Origin: Eggerthella sinensis
GTDB taxonomy: Bacteria; Actinomycetota; Coriobacteriia; Coriobacteriales; Eggerthellaceae
Length of the DNA stretch: 64,000 nucleotides
Direction of reading: 5' to 3'
Assembly (NCBI RefSeq): GCF_003339815.1
Contig: NZ_PPTT01000005.1
Location: 62,001 to 126,000, forward strand
Of the stretch, positions 26,919-35,532 are shown one piece after another. Both the position numbers and the translations under genes were made by a program. The stretch's first letter is position 1, and each line of letters opens with the position of its first letter. The notes beneath the pieces were generated by a model. It was not told the DNA's origin. It did no database searches and worked only from the letters and a program-made list of their open reading frames with translations.

Positions 26919-29105
26919 ATGGGCAGTATTGATATTAGCTTTAAAAATTGCCGCAATATTACCTCCGTCATCGACGGTTCCTTACATATCGCAGAAAACA
27001 CTTTAAACATCTTCTACGCTGCTAATGGCACAGGAAAAACTACTATAGTACGTATCTGCGATTATCTGTCAAAGAGAGGGACGGACGAAGAAGGAGCCGC
27101 TTACGAAGCATTGCGATCATTCGCAAGCCTCTTCCACCCCAATGACGAGGACGCAAAACCTTCGGTCACGAAACCTGACCAATCGCTCAGCGTAGCTATA
27201 TTCGATGAAAACTGGGTTGACAAACACTGCTTCAAACAGGACAGTCTTCGAGACGATGTGTTTCGCATCTTTGTAGAAACAGGCGAATACAAGCGACTCG
27301 CATCAAAACGAGCCCAAATACTTGCCGAGATCCAGCAAGTTCTGCACCAAGAGGAAATCGATCTTCTCATAAAAGGATTTCAGAGCTTAAGAAAGGGCAT
27401 CGGCGCAACGAGCGCTAGCGGGTCCCTCATGCAGTCTGCTTGCTATAGCAAAGCTTTCAAACAAGGCTCGCCCCTAGGCTCTGTTCCCAAAAGCATCCAG
27501 CCAGTTCTGGTCCCGCTTTTGCCCGTAGAAAGAGCCGATTGGCTTGGTTGGCATACAAAGGGTCTGAGGTTTACAAAGAACGACCAGCATCGATGCCCCT
27601 ATTGCGGAACCGTAGACGATGCCCTGATGCACGCTTGCATCGCATACGACGAATCACGTACCGACGCACCGGCGAACGGCTGGCTCAAAACCGCAACGGC
27701 TTTTGCCGACAATGCCTCCCTGTTCAACAACAACTCATTATATGTCGCGAATGCGGTACTTTCTGCAGAATCGAATCCTACGGCCGATAATGACGAATAC
27801 TTCGCCATTATCTCAAGAAGGGCAAACGAAGTTGCAGACACTTTGTCTTCGCTGAAAAGTCTTCACCTCAATGGAACAATCGATACCCCGTCTATAAAAG
27901 CTCAAATACAGGACGCCCTCACAAAGCTCGCCTGTAAACACCATGTGTTTTCGGAGAAAATCGAAACCACACTTTCCACCATCACCGACATTTTGCATAA
28001 AGCGTTGGATAACATCGAAAAAGCAGCAACGATGATAGCAGAGCAGAACTCGCTCATTGAATCGGCAGTGAAAAATCACGAGGGCGAGATCAATACCTTT
28101 TTGAAAGAAGCGGGATATAACTACGAAGTAGAGTTGGAGGCAGATGAAAAGGGTGCGGCTTCTCTGATCCTGAAAGATGCTGACAGTGCTTATCCCGTTT
28201 TAGGGTCAAAAGATCATTTGAGCTACGGCGAGAGAAATGCCATAACTCTCATTCTTTTTCTGTACGAAGTGCTTGAGGCCAAACCTGATCTGATCGTTCT
28301 TGATGACCCAGTATCATCCTTCGACGGGGACAAAAGATTTGCTCTTCTTTACACGCTCTTTTCTCCCTATCAGCAATTGCTTTGCAACAATCTCCAAGAT
28401 ACGACGGTTGCCCTATTTACTCACGACTTTCTCGTTGTTTCAGATTGGCTCAAGGTTCTCAAAAACACACATGGAGGTTCGGGCATCAAAGCCAATTACC
28501 TCCGAACCAATGAAACCGGAAGCATTCTTTGTCGTCAAATCAAGTGTAACGATATCGAGGATTTTCGGTCTATCACCTACAAGAAAGCTCAACATAGCGC
28601 GAATGATTTATCTCGGCTTATTTACGCTCGGCAGTTGGTGGAACTGGAAAAAAGCGTTGACGAGTCCCTAAAACCAGCATGGAATGTTCTCTCCTCCCTT
28701 TTCCATAAACGCGAAAACGCCACCGACAACAAGGGGAATATACTCGACGATAACGATATGGGCTCGGCCTGCAACTACATACATGACTTGACGAGCATCC
28801 AGTTCGCATATCAAGAATGGTACGAACGGGTTAAGAACGGCTCGTCGTATATCGTCTCATGCTACGAACAGAGCGAATCAGCTTACGAAAAACTGCAGTT
28901 CCTCCGGATTATTCTTGAGGAAAGCGACCTTCTCTCAACTTGCGATAAGACAATCATGACAAGATTCGCTGACGAAACGTACCATATCGGAGGGGATTAT
29001 CTCTATCAACTCGACCCTTGCGCATTTCAACAAGTACCGAATTATGTCGAATCTTGGTGCGACGACATCGTTGCTAAATACAAAACAAAGCACCAACTGG
29101 ACTGA
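26919..29105 (+). CDS. SMC-like ATPase of the PrrC/RloC (AAA_13) group, candidate anticodon nuclease
   Basis: A 728-residue protein with ABC/SMC-type ATPase halves split by a central domain. Walker A AANGTGKTT is at 34-42, the ABC signature LSYGER at 434-439, Walker B LIVLDDP at 458-464 and an H-loop FTHDF at about 500-504. A CPYCG motif (Cys226/229) in a helical central region resembles the zinc hook of RloC. The C-terminal 250 residues contain R571-x3-E575 and His596, reminiscent of the Arg-Glu-His triad of PrrC/RloC anticodon nucleases; this match is tentative. The spacing to the histidine is shorter than in PrrC. RloC and PrrC guard restriction systems and cleave tRNA when those fail. The gene is divergent from mcrBC. 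Start ATG 26919 follows GAGGAG. Base composition is low-GC. Confidence 0.8.
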   Translation: MGSIDISFKNCRNITSVIDGSLHIAENTLNIFYAANGTGKTTIVRICDYLSKRGTDEEGAAYEALRSFASLFHPNDEDAKPSVTKPDQSLSVAIFDENWVDKHCFKQDSLRDDVFRIFVETGEYKRLASKRAQILAEIQQVLHQEEIDLLIKGFQSLRKGIGATSASGSLMQSACYSKAFKQGSPLGSVPKSIQPVLVPLLPVERADWLGWHTKGLRFTKNDQHRCPYCGTVDDALMHACIAYDESRTDAPANGWLKTATAFADNASLFNNNSLYVANAVLSAESNPTADNDEYFAIISRRANEVADTLSSLKSLHLNGTIDTPSIKAQIQDALTKLACKHHVFSEKIETTLSTITDILHKALDNIEKAATMIAEQNSLIESAVKNHEGEINTFLKEAGYNYEVELEADEKGAASLILKDADSAYPVLGSKDHLSYGERNAITLILFLYEVLEAKPDLIVLDDPVSSFDGDKRFALLYTLFSPYQQLLCNNLQDTTVALFTHDFLVVSDWLKVLKNTHGGSGIKANYLRTNETGSILCRQIKCNDIEDFRSITYKKAQHSANDLSRLIYARQLVELEKSVDESLKPAWNVLSSLFHKRENATDNKGNILDDNDMGSACNYIHDLTSIQFAYQEWYERVKNGSSYIVSCYEQSESAYEKLQFLRIILEESDLLSTCDKTIMTRFADETYHIGGDYLYQLDPCAFQQVPNYVESWCDDIVAKYKTKHQLD

Positions 29106-29111
29106 CAATCC

Positions 29112-29705
29112 ATGCCTCTCATCTCCGACATACGCGCCTACCAACCTTTCAACCAGCAGGAGATTGCTGACCGGCAGGTCATCCTCGAGCAGCTGGAATC
29201 CAACCCGCGGGTCTTCGACCGCTCGTCGCTCGCGCATATGACGTGCTCGATCTGGACGGTCGATCCCGCCAAAACGCAGACGCTCATGGTGTTCCACAAC
29301 ACGTACAACTCATGGAGCTGGATCGGCGGGCATGCGGACGGCGAGCGCGACCTTGCCAGCGTGGCGCTCCGGGAGCTCGAGGAGGAGACGGGCGTGGCGA
29401 ACGCGCGCCTCGTCGCGTCGTGCGGGCCGGGCGGCATCTACTCGCTCGAGGTGCTCACCGTGGATGGACACGAGAAGCGCGGCGCGTACGTGAGCTCGCA
29501 TCTGCACCTCAACGTGACGTATCTGGCCGTCGCATCGCCCGACGAGCCGCTGCGCATCAAGCCCGATGAGAACAGCGGCGTGCGCTGGATGGGCCTCGAC
29601 GAGGCCCTGGCCGCATCCACGGAACCGTGGATGCGCGACCGGATCTACCGCAAGCTCGTCGACAAGCTGCCCACCGTCGACGTCCATCGCTCGCGCGTGA
29701 GGTAG
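29112..29705 (+). CDS. Nudix hydrolase
   Basis: A 197-residue pyrophosphohydrolase. The Nudix box is complete: GGHADGERDLASVALRELEEETG (about residues 72-94, split here), with the metal-binding REVEE-type glutamates. The N-terminal extension (MPLISDIRAYQPFNQQE...) and the later GVRWMGLDEAL are typical. It starts six bases after the ATPase stop with no obvious ribosome-binding site of its own, so translation is probably coupled. Its GC-rich codons are unlike the ATPase, placing the right edge of the defence island near 29105. Its 3' end overlaps the convergent DUF523-GNAT gene by 61 bases. Confidence 0.9.
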   Translation: MPLISDIRAYQPFNQQEIADRQVILEQLESNPRVFDRSSLAHMTCSIWTVDPAKTQTLMVFHNTYNSWSWIGGHADGERDLASVALRELEEETGVANARLVASCGPGGIYSLEVLTVDGHEKRGAYVSSHLHLNVTYLAVASPDEPLRIKPDENSGVRWMGLDEALAASTEPWMRDRIYRKLVDKLPTVDVHRSRVR

Positions 29706-30739
29706 TACGACTCGCAGTCCTGCATGATGCCGTCGGGCGTCGCCTCGACCCCATGGATGGTGCCCTCGTGCACGAAGCCCGACTTCTCGATGACGCGCCG
29801 CGAGCGCTCGTTGAACGCGTAGTGCGTGCACGTTGCCATGAGCAGGCCCAACTCTTCGAACCCGTAGCGCAGCACCTCGTTCGACGCCTCGGTCATGTAG
29901 CCCTTCCCCCACGCCTGCTGAGCAAGCGCGTAGCCCAGCATGAGGCAGTCGACGTTGCGCCGCTGCGGGTCGCCGATGAGGCCGATCGACCCGATGCACG
30001 GCCCGGTCTCTCCGACGTTCGAGCCGCTCCCTTCGCCCCTTTTCTCGAAGATGCCGAACACGTGCGGCGCGCTGGCGATGATCTCGACGAACACGTGCGC
30101 ATCCTCGCGCGTGCGATGCGGCGGCCACCCGGCGTCGGGGCCGACGGCGGGGTTGCTGCAGTAGGCGAACACGTCGTCGATGTCCTCGGACACCAGCGGT
30201 CGCAGCACGAGCCGCTCGGTTTCGAGCACGGGACACTCCGCCGACGTCGCAGCCAGCAAGGCGGCCGGCTGCCCGGGACGGCGCGCCTCGCTCGCCTCGA
30301 GGCACGCCTGCAGCTGCACCTCGTCCACCACGCGCACGCCCGCTTCGCGCAGCGCCCGCGCCGCCAGGCCGTAGCCGGGCACGAGCGCGCCCGTGAACGC
30401 GCCGTCGTATACCGCCCCGTTGCCGCACGAGGGGCTCTTCGCCTTCAGCACGGCCAGCTTGCAGCCCGCCTCCTGCACCTGCTCGAGCGTTTTCGCCGCG
30501 CCCTCCAAGAAGGCGTCGGTCACGTCGGAACCGTCGGACGCCGTCACGCGCACGGCGCGCTCGGCCGTCGCGATCTCGCTCGGCAAGCGCGGCACCGCAA
30601 GGCCGCCCAGCACCTCGGGGCACACCGGCAGAAGCTCGCAGCCCGCCTCGCGCAGCGATCGCACGGCCTCGCACGGACGCGCTTCGCCGTCGTAGCGGCA
30701 CGGTTCTCTTAGCAAGCAGGCGCTCACGGCTAAGGGCAT
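29645..30739 (-). CDS. DUF523-GNAT fusion protein
   Basis: Two domains on one chain. The first, about 150 residues, is DUF523 (thiouracil desulfurase TudS-like), with SACLLREPCRYDG at the N-terminus, VCPEVLGGL at about 40 and KSPSCGNG at about 102, whose cysteines bind an iron-sulfur cluster in the family. The second, about residues 180-364, is a GNAT acyltransferase of the RimJ/RimL type (TERLVLRPLVSEDID ... GYALAQQAWGKGYMTEA ... NERSRRVIEKSGF). The start is chosen at ATG 30739, where the family N-terminus (VSACLL) begins; ATG 30757 is six codons upstream. I know of no established fusion of this kind. The last 61 bases overlap the convergent Nudix gene. Confidence 0.85.
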   Translation of the reverse strand: MPLAVSACLLREPCRYDGEARPCEAVRSLREAGCELLPVCPEVLGGLAVPRLPSEIATAERAVRVTASDGSDVTDAFLEGAAKTLEQVQEAGCKLAVLKAKSPSCGNGAVYDGAFTGALVPGYGLAARALREAGVRVVDEVQLQACLEASEARRPGQPAALLAATSAECPVLETERLVLRPLVSEDIDDVFAYCSNPAVGPDAGWPPHRTREDAHVFVEIIASAPHVFGIFEKRGEGSGSNVGETGPCIGSIGLIGDPQRRNVDCLMLGYALAQQAWGKGYMTEASNEVLRYGFEELGLLMATCTHYAFNERSRRVIEKSGFVHEGTIHGVEATPDGIMQDCESYYLTRERWTSTVGSLSTSLR

Positions 30740-30808
30740 GGCTCGACCTCGTTTCATAACGGAATCTCTCGCACGACGCCCAGTATAGCAAAGCCGCGCC
30801 GCGGCCCC

Positions 30809-32002
30809 TCAGCGCGTGCGCGCGAACACCACGACGGCGGCACCCGCCGCGCACGCCGCGAGCACCGCCAGCACGCCGACGAGCGTCGTCACGCCCACGA
30901 GCGCGCCCATGACGCCGCTCAGCACGGCCGAGCCCGCGTAGCCGATGAGGTTGATGGTGGACACCACCGTCGCAGTGCTGCGCGCGTCGGCCTGCGCGAA
31001 CAGCAGGCGCAGGCTGCCGGACAAGCACATGCCGGTGGACAGGCCGAACAGCGCCACGAGCACGAGAAACGCGCCGAGCGCCTCGGCCGCCATCGCCGCG
31101 CACATGGCGCAGGTGAACACGAGCAGCGCCGCCATGGACACCCTGAGCGACACGCCCGCAGGCAACCGCGCCTCGATAGGCGCGCCGAGGGCGCTCGGCG
31201 CCATCGAAAGCGCGAAGATGGCCGACGCCACGAACGGGTCGCTCGACCCGAAGCACTCCACGGCCACCGGGGAGCTGAACGACTGGAAGAACGTCCCCAC
31301 GCCCCACGAGGCGACGTAGGCGCATCCGGCAACGGGAAGCACGCGGCGCAGCTTCGGGTCCACCGAGATCACCGGCTTGCAGGCGCTGCGCAACGGCGCG
31401 CGGCGCACCACCGTCTCGGGCGCGGCGGGGATGAGCACCACGCCGAGGGCGAGCAGGGCGATCATGATCCAATAGATAACGGCGTGGTAGCTGGTGGCCA
31501 GGCTGAGGAACCCGACGGCCAGCGAGCCCGCCATCACGCCCAGCAGGGCGCCGCAGCCGGCCACCGCCAGGCCGAACCCCGTGTAGCGCCCCACCGCGGA
31601 ATCCACCACGAGCGCGGAGATAGCGCTCATGGCCAGCCCGCACGACACGCCCTGCACGGCGCGCGCGGCCAGCACCACCATCGGGTCGGTGGCGCGCAGG
31701 AACATGAAGCACCCCAGCATGGCCAACAGCAGCGACACGGCCGCAAGCGGCTTGCGCCCGGCCGCATCGGACAGCGAGCCGGAGAAGAACAGCGTGAGGA
31801 TGACGCCGAACAGGTACATGAGCATGGTCGCGGAGATGTCGGCGTCGGTCAGGCCGATGGTCGCCTTGTATTCCGAGTACAGCGGAATGGGCACCGCCGA
31901 AGCGGCGAACACCGCCAGGAAGGCGAACGTGGCAATGAACAGCCCCCGTCGTCCCTGCCGAACGTGCGCGGAATCGACCGCATCGACCGTATGCGCGAAC
32001 AT
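30809..32002 (-). CDS. MFS transporter (drug/metabolite exporter-like)
   Basis: A 397-residue integral membrane protein with about 12 hydrophobic helices. FFSGSLSDAAGRKPL (about residues 72-86) is the A-motif between helices 2 and 3 that marks the major facilitator superfamily. The first helix starts at about residue 22. The start ATG 32002 follows GGTGGGG. The gene is divergent from the SNF2-like helicase, with about 200 bases between that contain a 12-bp palindrome. The substrate cannot be predicted. Confidence 0.9.
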   Translation of the reverse strand: MFAHTVDAVDSAHVRQGRRGLFIATFAFLAVFAASAVPIPLYSEYKATIGLTDADISATMLMYLFGVILTLFFSGSLSDAAGRKPLAAVSLLLAMLGCFMFLRATDPMVVLAARAVQGVSCGLAMSAISALVVDSAVGRYTGFGLAVAGCGALLGVMAGSLAVGFLSLATSYHAVIYWIMIALLALGVVLIPAAPETVVRRAPLRSACKPVISVDPKLRRVLPVAGCAYVASWGVGTFFQSFSSPVAVECFGSSDPFVASAIFALSMAPSALGAPIEARLPAGVSLRVSMAALLVFTCAMCAAMAAEALGAFLVLVALFGLSTGMCLSGSLRLLFAQADARSTATVVSTINLIGYAGSAVLSGVMGALVGVTTLVGVLAVLAACAAGAAVVVFARTR

Positions 32003-32150
32003 GGCCCCACCCATCCGTCCCCAACGAATTCCGCCCGCGTTCTCCCCTGCGAGCGGGTGATTGCGCCCAGCATAGCACCGCGAACACGCGCCGGGAATAC
32101 CCGCCTTTGCACGTTCGGTGAATACCGGACGCCGGCGCGCCCGATTTCTG

Positions 32151-32162
32151 GTACCATGGTAC
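32151..32162. promoter_or_regulatory. Candidate operator palindrome GTACCATGGTAC
   Basis: A perfect 12-bp palindrome, extended to TGGTACCATGGTACA with one mismatch, lies in the divergent region between the MFS transporter and SNF2 gene, 42 bases upstream of the SNF2 start codon. It could be a repressor site for either gene; no regulator is encoded next to it. Confidence 0.35.
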
Positions 32163-32203
32163 AAATGTTCTGAAACCTGCCCGAGGGAGGCTCGCCGCAC
32201 CGC

Positions 32204-35200
32204 ATGCTATCCGAAGACGACATCAGCCGGCAATGCGCCGCGCGCACGTTGCAGCGCGCACGCTCCATCGCGTCGTCGGAGCGCAACATCCTCACGAAGC
32301 AGGTACGCTACAATCCGCCCGAGACCACGCTGAGCGCGTTCGTCGCAAGCAGCAGCGGATGGAACGACCGCTACCGCACGTCCGTCACGTTCGACGAGAA
32401 CGAAGGCGCCATCGTCGACTTCTCCTGCACGTGCCCCGCGTACCGCGAGCACGAGGGCATGTGCAAGCACTGCGCCGCCCTCGCGCTGACCTACGCCGAC
32501 GAGCCGCGCACGTTCATGGGCTACCGCGCCCACCGCGCGCCCTCCACGTCCACCTCGCTGCTCGAGTTCATGGAGCGCAGCAAGAGCATCGCCGATGCGG
32601 AGGAGACGGGTGCCGTCGATCTGGAAACCACCATTTCCTACGGGTACCGCAATTGGTCGGCGCACTTCAAGATAGCCGGGCCGAACGGCGCCTACGTCAT
32701 GAGGAGCATCTCGGAATTCGTCGACCGCATGCGCCGCGGCGAGCGCTTCTCCTACGGTAAGAAGCTCGCGTTCACGCACGCCCCCGCCCTGCTCACCGAG
32801 CAGGCGCGCGGCATCGCCCGGTTCCTCGACCGCGCGGTCGCGCTGCGCGAGCAGGCCACCGGCTCGGCGTTTTGGCGCTACCGCGGGCGCGACGAAATCG
32901 GACGAGACCTCGAGCTGTCGGACTACGAGCTCATCGAGCTGCTCGACCTGCTCGAGGGCCGCCCCTTCACCGTCGAGGGCACCGACTACGGCACGCGCTC
33001 GCTCACGCACGCGCACATCGTCGAGGCCGACCCCGACGTGAGCATCGTGCTGCAGCGCACCGACGAAGGCGGCTACGCCATCGAGCAGCCGGACGCCACG
33101 CCGTTCGTCGCGAAGGGCGAGCGCATGTACCTGTGGCAGGGCGACACGTTCTACCGCTGCTCGCCCGCCTTCGCGCGCACGGCCGACTTCCTGCGCACCG
33201 TGTACGAGAACGAGGACACGCGCCTGTTCGTCAGCCTTGCCGACCTGCCGCTGTTCTGCGCCGCCGTGCTGCCCGTCATCGAGGAGCAGCTGCACGTGGA
33301 GGTGCCGCCCGAGGTCGACCTGTTCCGTCCCGTGCCGTGCACGCTGGAATTCTACTTCGACCGAACCGACCACGACGTCACGTGCACGGCGCACGCCGTG
33401 TACGGGGAGCGCCGCTACACCCTGTTCGAGGACGCAGCCGACGACGATGCGGGCCCGCTGCGCGACGAGCGGCTGGAAAGCAAGGCGAAGAAACTGATCA
33501 AGCGGTACTTCGACACGTTCGAAACGCCGCCCTCCATCAAGCTTGCCGACGAAGCGGCCGTCGCCGACCTCGTGTTCGGCGGCCTCGTGCAGTTCCAGGC
33601 GCTCGGCGAGGCGTTCACCACCCCGGCGTTCGACCGGCTGCTCGTCGACCGCGCGCCGCACATCTCGGTGGGCATCTCGCTCGCGGGCAACCTCATCAAC
33701 CTGTCGCTGTCGGCCGAAGACCTGCCCCCCGCCGAAGTGGCCGCCATCCTGTCAAGCTACCGCCGGCGCAAGCGCTTCCACCGCCTGAAGAGCGGCGCGT
33801 TCCTCAACCTGGAAGCGTACGACCTCGCGCAGCTCGACCACCTCGTGGACGACTTCGGGTTCACGCCCAAGCAGCTGGCGTCGGGCGCGGTGGAGCTGCC
33901 CGCCTACCATGCGTTCTACCTGGACGAGCAGTTCGAAGGCGCGCGGCGCAACCGCTCGTTCACGGACTACCTCGAAAGCTTCCGCGCCGCCGGAAACGAT
34001 CCGTGCGCGATTCCCGAGCAGCTGCACGCCACGCTGCGCCCTTACCAGGTGGAAGGCCTGCGCTGGATGAGCGCGCTGGCCGAGCGCGATCTGGGCGGCA
34101 TCCTGGCCGACGAGATGGGCCTCGGCAAATCCGTGCAGCTCATCGCGTTCTTGCTGGCGCGGCAGAGCGAGGCGCGCACGATCGGGCCGAGCCTCATCGT
34201 CTGCCCCGCGTCGCTCGTGTACAACTGGATGGCCGAGTTCGAGCGCTTCGCCCCCTCCCTCGACGTCCGCGCCGTCGTGGGCACGAAACGCGAGCGCATG
34301 CGCGTCCGATCCGCTGCCTGCGACCGCGACGGGCGCGAAAGCGAGCTCGCGCGCGACGGGCGCTGCTGCGACGTGCTGATCACGTCGTACGACCTGCTGC
34401 GCATCGACGCCGACGACTTCGCCGCACGCACGTTCTACTGCTGCGCGCTCGACGAAGCGCAGTACATCAAGAACCACGCCACGAAAACGGCGCGCGGCGC
34501 CAAACGCGTGCAGGCGCGGCATCGTTTCGCGCTCACCGGCACGCCGATGGAGAACCGCCTGAGCGAACTGTGGAGCATCTTCGACTTCCTCATGCCGGGC
34601 CTGCTGGGCACGTACATGCGCTTCCGCGAGCACTTCGAGCTGGCCATCACCGGCGGCGACGAGGACGCGGCGAGGCGCCTGCGCTCGCTCGTGGCGCCGT
34701 TCATGCTGCGCCGCCTGAAAGCCGACGTGCTGGACGATTTGCCCGACAAGCTGGAATCGGTGGTGTACACCCCGTTGGAAGGCGAGCAGCAGCGCCTGTA
34801 CGCCGCGCACGAGCAGCAGCTGCGTGACGCGCTGACCCTGCAGAAGAACAACCGGCACAACAAGCAGTTCAACGAGCGCAAGGTGGAGATCCTCGCCGAG
34901 CTCACGAAGCTGCGGCAGCTGTGCTGCGACCCGCGCCTTCTGTACGAGAACTACGCCGGCCACGCCGCCAAGCTGGACGCCATCGCCGAGCTCGTGGATT
35001 CAGCCATGGACGCCGGCGAGAAGACGCTCGTGTTCTCGCAGTTCACCAGCTTCCTCGCGCTCATCGCCGATCAGCTGGACGCGCGCGGCGTGCCCTACTT
35101 CACCATCACGGGCGCCACGCCCAAGAAAAGGCGGCTCGAGCTGGTGAACGCGTTCAACGCCGACGACACGCCCGTGTTCCTCGTCTCGCTCAAAGCGGGC

Positions 35201-35476
35201 GGCACGGGCCTCAACCTCACAGGCGCCTCCGTGGTGGTGCACGCCGATCCGTGGTGGAACGCCGCGGCGCAGAACCAGGCCACCGACCGTGCGCACCGCA
35301 TCGGCCAGACGCAGATGGTGAGCGTGCACAAGGTCATCGCGAAGGGCACCATCGAGGAGCGCATCCTGCACCTGCAGGATGCGAAGAACGAGCTTGCCGA
35401 CCAGGTGATCGGAGGCGGCGGCGTGTCGCTGGCATCGCTCAGCCAAGAAGAGCTGCTCGACCTGCTCGAAGGATAG
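32204..35476 (+). CDS. SWIM-domain SNF2 family helicase
   Basis: A 1090-residue DNA-dependent ATPase. A SWIM zinc finger CxCx(9)CxH at residues 75-89 (CTCPAY...CKHC) is near the N-terminus. A long middle region (about 150-580) is the bacterial SNF2-associated domain. The helicase core has the Walker A DEMGLGKS (about 636-643), a DEAQ box (about 748) and the C-terminal helicase lobe with SLKAGGTGLNLT, ATDRAHRIGQ and QNQATDR motifs. The predicted role is nucleic-acid remodelling, substrate unknown. Bacterial SNF2 proteins also appear in defence systems, but the neighbours here (MFS and lipid genes) give no such clue. Start ATG 32204; a GAGGGAGG ribosome-binding site lies about 10 bases upstream. 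Confidence 0.95.
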   Translation: MLSEDDISRQCAARTLQRARSIASSERNILTKQVRYNPPETTLSAFVASSSGWNDRYRTSVTFDENEGAIVDFSCTCPAYREHEGMCKHCAALALTYADEPRTFMGYRAHRAPSTSTSLLEFMERSKSIADAEETGAVDLETTISYGYRNWSAHFKIAGPNGAYVMRSISEFVDRMRRGERFSYGKKLAFTHAPALLTEQARGIARFLDRAVALREQATGSAFWRYRGRDEIGRDLELSDYELIELLDLLEGRPFTVEGTDYGTRSLTHAHIVEADPDVSIVLQRTDEGGYAIEQPDATPFVAKGERMYLWQGDTFYRCSPAFARTADFLRTVYENEDTRLFVSLADLPLFCAAVLPVIEEQLHVEVPPEVDLFRPVPCTLEFYFDRTDHDVTCTAHAVYGERRYTLFEDAADDDAGPLRDERLESKAKKLIKRYFDTFETPPSIKLADEAAVADLVFGGLVQFQALGEAFTTPAFDRLLVDRAPHISVGISLAGNLINLSLSAEDLPPAEVAAILSSYRRRKRFHRLKSGAFLNLEAYDLAQLDHLVDDFGFTPKQLASGAVELPAYHAFYLDEQFEGARRNRSFTDYLESFRAAGNDPCAIPEQLHATLRPYQVEGLRWMSALAERDLGGILADEMGLGKSVQLIAFLLARQSEARTIGPSLIVCPASLVYNWMAEFERFAPSLDVRAVVGTKRERMRVRSAACDRDGRESELARDGRCCDVLITSYDLLRIDADDFAARTFYCCALDEAQYIKNHATKTARGAKRVQARHRFALTGTPMENRLSELWSIFDFLMPGLLGTYMRFREHFELAITGGDEDAARRLRSLVAPFMLRRLKADVLDDLPDKLESVVYTPLEGEQQRLYAAHEQQLRDALTLQKNNRHNKQFNERKVEILAELTKLRQLCCDPRLLYENYAGHAAKLDAIAELVDSAMDAGEKTLVFSQFTSFLALIADQLDARGVPYFTITGATPKKRRLELVNAFNADDTPVFLVSLKAGGTGLNLTGASVVVHADPWWNAAAQNQATDRAHRIGQTQMVSVHKVIAKGTIEERILHLQDAKNELADQVIGGGGVSLASLSQEELLDLLEG

Positions 35477-35494
35477 GGCCGAAAAGCGAGCCAG

Positions 35495-35532
35495 AACGAA
35501 GCGGCCCCCGCCGAAGCAGGGGCCGCTCGTTT
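35495..35532. terminator. Bidirectional terminator between the SNF2 helicase and accDA
   Basis: A stem GCGGCCCC / GGGGCCGC with AACGA / TCGTT extensions and a 10-base loop sits between convergent genes. It ends in short T-runs on both strands. It overlaps the last bases of accDA by two nucleotides. Confidence 0.6.

Noticed and set aside
29310-32087. 925-residue open minus-strand frame across DUF523-GNAT and MFS genes
   Set aside because: It shares a strand with two genes with clear domains in another frame and has a repetitive Arg/Ala/Gly composition; no domain is visible.
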